This document shows, one piece after another, positions 33,058 through 35,902 of a stretch of DNA of 35,902 nucleotides (positions are counted from its first letter, which is position 1; each line of letters starts with the position of its first letter). The position numbers and the translations under genes are program-made. The stretch covers positions 28,096-63,997 of the forward strand of contig JABBOG010000017.1 of the NCBI GenBank assembly GCA_019351975.1, written 5' to 3'. Source of the DNA: Acidobacteriota bacterium (GTDB taxonomy: Bacteria > Acidobacteriota > Terriglobia > Terriglobales > Acidobacteriaceae). The notes beneath the pieces are model-generated. The model saw only the letters and a program-made list of their open reading frames with translations. It did no database searches and was not told the origin of the DNA.

Positions 33058-33927
33058 ATGATGCAAGCCACCCCCTCCCGCACCGCCCTCCGCGTCGCCC
33101 TCCGCCGCGCCGCCCACCAGCTCCACGACGCCAAACCCCTCGTCTTCGACGATCCCCTCGCCGTCCCCATCCTCGGCCCCGCCTTCCACGACGAGCTTCG
33201 CCGCACCCCCGACGGTGCCAGGCGCCCCTTCTCCGCCGGTCTCCGCGCCTACGTCGTCACCCGCGCCCGCCTCGCCGAAGACACCCTCGCCGCCGCCATC
33301 GCCACCCACCACACCCAGCAGTACCTCGTCCTCGGCGCCGGCCTCGATACCTTCGCCTGCCGCAATCCCTACCCCGCCCTCCGCGTCTTCGAGGTCGATC
33401 ACCCCGCCCCCCACTCGTGGAAGCAGCAGATGCTCGCCGCCGCGAACATCACGCCCCCGCCCCCCGCCCACTTCGTCCCCGTCGACTTCGAGCGCGACTC
33501 CCTCCGCGCCCGCCTCCACGCCGCCGGTTTCGACGAAACCCTCCCCACCGTCACCGCCTGGCTCGGCGTCGTCCCCTACCTCACACCCGACGCCTTCCAT
33601 GCCACCCTCCGCGTCCTCGCCCGCTTCCACCCCGGCAGCCAAATCATCTTCGACTACTCCCTACCCCGCGAATCCCTCCCTCCCGTCGAGCAGCTCATGC
33701 TCGACTCCCTCAGCGCCCGCGTCGCCCTCGCCGGCGAACCCTTCCAGCTATTCTTCACCCCCTCCCAGCTCGCCGAGCAGCTCGACCGGCTCGGCCTCCG
33801 CATCGTCGAAGACCTCGACGCCGACTCCCTCACCGCCCGTTACCTCACCAACCGCTCCGACCACCTCGCCCTCCGCGGCAAAGCCGCTCACATGTGCATC
33901 GCCGCCTCCACCACCCCGAATCCCTGA
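33058..33927 (+). CDS. Class I SAM-dependent methyltransferase (leucine carboxyl methyltransferase-like)
   Basis: 289-residue methyltransferase of the PF04072/TIGR00027 type. Recognisable parts are ALRVALRRAAHQLHDAKPLV and DDPLAVPILGPAF (N-terminal cap), SAGLRAYVVTRARLAEDTLA, and the SAM loop QYLVLGAGLDTFACRNP. The acidic end of the next strand is RVFEVDHPAP, and VTAWLGVVPYLTPDAFHATL is the family active region. The substrate is unknown; members methylate carboxyl or hydroxyl groups of small molecules or polyketides. Third-position C/G use is extreme even for this window. The ATG at 33058 (followed by another ATG) lies just after a family C repeat and lacks a clear ribosome site. The gene separates accD and folC. 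Confidence 0.88.
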   Translation: MMQATPSRTALRVALRRAAHQLHDAKPLVFDDPLAVPILGPAFHDELRRTPDGARRPFSAGLRAYVVTRARLAEDTLAAAIATHHTQQYLVLGAGLDTFACRNPYPALRVFEVDHPAPHSWKQQMLAAANITPPPPAHFVPVDFERDSLRARLHAAGFDETLPTVTAWLGVVPYLTPDAFHATLRVLARFHPGSQIIFDYSLPRESLPPVEQLMLDSLSARVALAGEPFQLFFTPSQLAEQLDRLGLRIVEDLDADSLTARYLTNRSDHLALRGKAAHMCIAASTTPNP

Positions 33928-33965
33928 CCTCCCCAACCGAGCATCCCGCCCACAAACTCTTCCAT

Positions 33966-34020
33966 AAAGACAAGACCATATAGATAAGGCCATATAGACA
34001 AGACCAGAAAGACAAGACCC
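33966..34020 (+). repeat. Degenerate short tandem repeat
   Basis: Four imperfect copies of an AGACAAGACCATAT-like unit (12-16 bp each) run head to tail. Variants are AGATAAGGCCATAT and AGACAAGACCAGA. It lies between the methyltransferase stop and a family A repeat. The unit length varies, so slippage history rather than function is likely. Confidence 0.6.
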
Positions 34021-34035
34021 AAACAACAAAAATCT

Positions 34036-34088
34036 GTCATCCTGAGCGAAGGTTCGCGGCCTCATGCGAACCGCAGCCGAAGGACCCC
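34036..34088 (+). repeat. Miniature palindromic repeat, family A (GTCAT...GACCCC)
   Basis: GTCATCCTGAGCGAA start, arms GGTTCGC (34051-34057) and GCGAACC (34066-34072) around GGCCTCAT, end GCAGCCGAAGGACCCC. Shares CCTGAGCG and CGAAGGACCCC with 5860-5916, while both arms have changed together. Confidence 0.7.
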
Positions 34089-34188
34089 GACGCACTCCAC
34101 CCCTCCCCCCACCCTACGCACCTTTCTCCCCCCAATCCCAACCCGCACCACACCCACGCCCACGCCCACGCACTACACTAAAAGCACC

Positions 34189-35751
34189 ATGACGTACGAA
34201 GAATCCCTGCAACACCTCGCCTCGCTCGGTCCCGAGCTCCGCGTCAGCCGCTCCCCCGACGGCGCCACCACCGCCCCGCGCAAGTTCTCCCTCGACCACA
34301 TCCGCACCCTCCTCCACGCCCTCGGCGACCCCCAACACTCCTTCCCCAGCGTCCTCATCGCCGGCACCAACGGCAAGGGCTCCACCGCCGCCACCCTCGC
34401 CTCCATCGCCGCCGCCGCCGGGCTCCGCACCGGCCTCTACACCTCGCCCCACCTCCTCCGCGTCAACGAACGCATCCGCATCTCCTCAGACAATTCCGCC
34501 GACAACACACCCGCCCTGAAGGGTACCGGCTTCAGCCCGTACATTGACCCCGCCCCCACGCCGCGGCTTCAGCCGCTGAGGGACACTGCAGCCGCGAACC
34601 CAGCCTTCCCTGCAACCCCCCTCGCCGAGATCCCCGACACCGACTTCGCCGCCGTCTTCTCCATCGTCCACACCACCGCCACCCATCTCGTCGAGTCCTC
34701 CGACCTTCCCCACTACCCCAGCTACTTCGAGCTCCTCACCGCCATTGCCCTCTACTTCTTCGCCGAGCAGCGCATCGATCTCGCCGTCCTCGAAGTCGGC
34801 CTCGGTGGCCGCCTCGACGCCACCAACGCCGTCGATCCCCTCATCAGCATCGTCACCGACATCGGCATCGACCACACCGAATATCTCGGCCACACCATCC
34901 GCGAAATCGCCACCGAAAAAGCCGGCATCCTCCGCTCCGATGGCGTCCTCGTCACACTCTCCCAGCACCCCGAAGCCAACGCTGCCATCGGCGACGTCGC
35001 CATGCGCCTCAACGTCCGCGGCGTCGACGCCGTCCGCTGCCTCCCCCCGCGCGAAACCCTTCCGTCCGCCCCTACTCATCCCTCCGCCTCGCCCCTCGCC
35101 CGCAACCGCTACGATCTCTCCATCGAAGGCCAGGTCCTCCACGTCGATTCCCCCCTCGCCGGCCAGCACCAGCAGCGCAACATCGCCCTCGCCATCGCCG
35201 CCGCCCTCGAGCTTCGCACCAACCACCGGCACCACGGCCAGCCCTTCGACATCCCCAACGCCGCCATCGAGCAGGGCATTCGCTCCACCTCCTGGCCCGG
35301 CCGCCTCGAATGGATCCCCTCGCCCCACGGCCACGCGCCCCTTCTCCTCGACGTCGCCCACAACCCCGCCGGTGCCTGGACCCTCCGCGCCGCCCTCGCG
35401 CAGCTCCCCGCCACCACACCCCGCACCCTCATCTTCAGCTGCCTCGCCGACAAGCAGATCGATGAGATGGCCCAGGTCCTCCTTCCGCTCTTCGACTCCG
35501 CCTCCGGCGACCCCGACCGCGCCCTCGACCACGTCATCCTCGCCCCCATCCCCAACCCCCGCGCCGCCACCATCGACCATCTCCTCGCCGCCGCCCACCG
35601 CCTCGACGTCCCCGCGCACGCCGCCCCGCACCTCGCCGCCGCCCTCGCCCAGGCCCACGCCATCACGCCACCCCACGGCATCATCGTCGCCACCGGCTCC
35701 GTCTTCCTCGTCGGCGAAATCCGCGCCCTCGCCCTCGAAGAACCCCGCTAA
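34189..35751 (+). CDS. folC: Bifunctional folylpolyglutamate synthase/dihydrofolate synthase
   Basis: Adds glutamate to dihydropteroate and to folates, an ATP-dependent Mur-ligase-fold enzyme. The P-loop IAGTNGKGSTAATLASIA is near residues 60-80. YTSPHLLRVNERIRI follows near 85-99, then PSYFELLTAIALYFF, LEVGLGGRLDATNAV, and ITDIGIDHTEYLG-like segments. The C-terminal half has LLLDVAHNPAGAWTLRAAL and the final VATGSVFLVGEIRAL. The length of 520 residues is well above the usual 430-450. The excess is mainly a Pro-rich insertion at about 102-150, between NERIRI and DFAAVFSI. Part of it (about 108-133) is encoded by an in-frame copy of the family C double-hairpin repeat. No frame disruption is present, so the enzyme may still work, with the insertion as a surface loop. 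Confidence 0.93.
   Translation: MTYEESLQHLASLGPELRVSRSPDGATTAPRKFSLDHIRTLLHALGDPQHSFPSVLIAGTNGKGSTAATLASIAAAAGLRTGLYTSPHLLRVNERIRISSDNSADNTPALKGTGFSPYIDPAPTPRLQPLRDTAAANPAFPATPLAEIPDTDFAAVFSIVHTTATHLVESSDLPHYPSYFELLTAIALYFFAEQRIDLAVLEVGLGGRLDATNAVDPLISIVTDIGIDHTEYLGHTIREIATEKAGILRSDGVLVTLSQHPEANAAIGDVAMRLNVRGVDAVRCLPPRETLPSAPTHPSASPLARNRYDLSIEGQVLHVDSPLAGQHQQRNIALAIAAALELRTNHRHHGQPFDIPNAAIEQGIRSTSWPGRLEWIPSPHGHAPLLLDVAHNPAGAWTLRAALAQLPATTPRTLIFSCLADKQIDEMAQVLLPLFDSASGDPDRALDHVILAPIPNPRAATIDHLLAAAHRLDVPAHAAPHLAAALAQAHAITPPHGIIVATGSVFLVGEIRALALEEPR
34512..34585 (+). repeat. Double-hairpin repeat, family C, copy 2, inside folC
   Basis: It starts CGCCCTGAAGGG. The first hairpin has arms GTACCGGC and GCCCGTAC around TTCA (GTAC replaces GGAC on one side and GTCC on the other, so pairing is kept). 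The second hairpin GCGGC-TTCA-GCCGC (34563-34576) is followed by TGAGGGAC. It is read in frame as part of FolC. Confidence 0.75.
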
Positions 35752-35789
35752 CCAACCACCCTCGTCGACCACCTCACCCAAACCCTCGT

Positions 35790-35855
35790 CGCCTTGAAGG
35801 GGACGGGCTTCAGCCCGTCCATCCCCCTCCCCAAACCCAGGGGCTTCACAGGCTG
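35790..35855 (+). repeat. Double-hairpin repeat, family C, copy 3
   Basis: CGCCTTGAAGG then GGACGGGCTT-CAGCCCGTCC (35801-35820), a perfect inverted repeat. The second hairpin is degenerate (AGGGGCTTCACAGGCTGCGG). It lies 40 bp after the folC stop, in noncoding DNA that runs to the window edge with no further gene visible. Confidence 0.75.
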
Positions 35856-35902
35856 CGGAAAAACCTCTGATTTCGTCTTATTGCATTCCCTGAGCGGATT
35901 GT

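Overview
The window is a GC-rich bacterial chromosome segment of about 36 kb with a very strong preference for C or G at third codon positions. Gene content and style (a dnaA/dnaN/rpmH-rnpA-yidD-yidC-jag origin neighbourhood, small hairpin repeats between genes, C-rich intergenic DNA) fit an acidobacterium of the Terriglobia type (Granulicella/Edaphobacter/Terriglobus-like). This is a judgement from sequence style, not a database match. Nearly all genes are core chromosomal; there is no integrase, transposase, CRISPR array, rRNA or tRNA that I can see.

Left part (1-13.2 kb): serine acetyltransferase (cysE), a small exported protein, a luciferase-like flavin monooxygenase, the GTPase ychF, a DHA2/EmrB-type efflux permease split by a one-base insertion, a membrane-bound sulfatase-fold enzyme, D-Ala-D-Ala ligase (ddl), threonine deaminase (ilvA), an outer-membrane barrel protein, the tRNA-U34 hydroxylase trhO and a VIT1/CCC1 metal transporter.

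Middle part (13.2-21.2 kb): replication and membrane-insertion genes. dnaN lies on the minus strand. The 0.7 kb upstream of it contains what looks like a basal origin-unwinding module: DnaA box, weaker box, short spacer, four DnaA-trios, then an AT-rich tract. It is oriented toward dnaN as in the Bacillus subtilis dnaA-oriC-dnaN layout. Next come, all on the minus strand, jag, yidC, yidD, rnpA, an inserted cupin gene and rpmH, and then the divergent dnaA. The YidC here has Tyr at the position I align with the groove arginine of other YidC proteins.

Right part (21.2-35.9 kb): an acyltransferase-3 membrane enzyme, an MFS transporter, an NADPH:quinone reductase-like enzyme, a novel protein with a histone-H1-like and His/Asp/Lys-rich N-terminus, an SRPBCC protein and thrS. 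A stability cluster follows (an orphan DUF433 antitoxin and a HigB/HigA-like pair). A quinone/electrophile-stress module (ring-cleaving VOC dioxygenase plus YceI, divergent from a MarR regulator with a 12-bp palindromic operator candidate) comes next. The window ends with accD, a SAM methyltransferase and folC.

Intergenic spaces in this part and at 5.8-6.1 kb carry at least two families of miniature palindromic repeats. One has a GTCAT start and an ACCTGC/GACCCC end around a changing hairpin. The other is a double hairpin, and one copy of it sits in frame inside folC. The most unusual items are the candidate origin module, the repeat embedded in folC, the covarying hairpin repeats, the YidC substitution, the frameshifted efflux pump and the H1-like protein.
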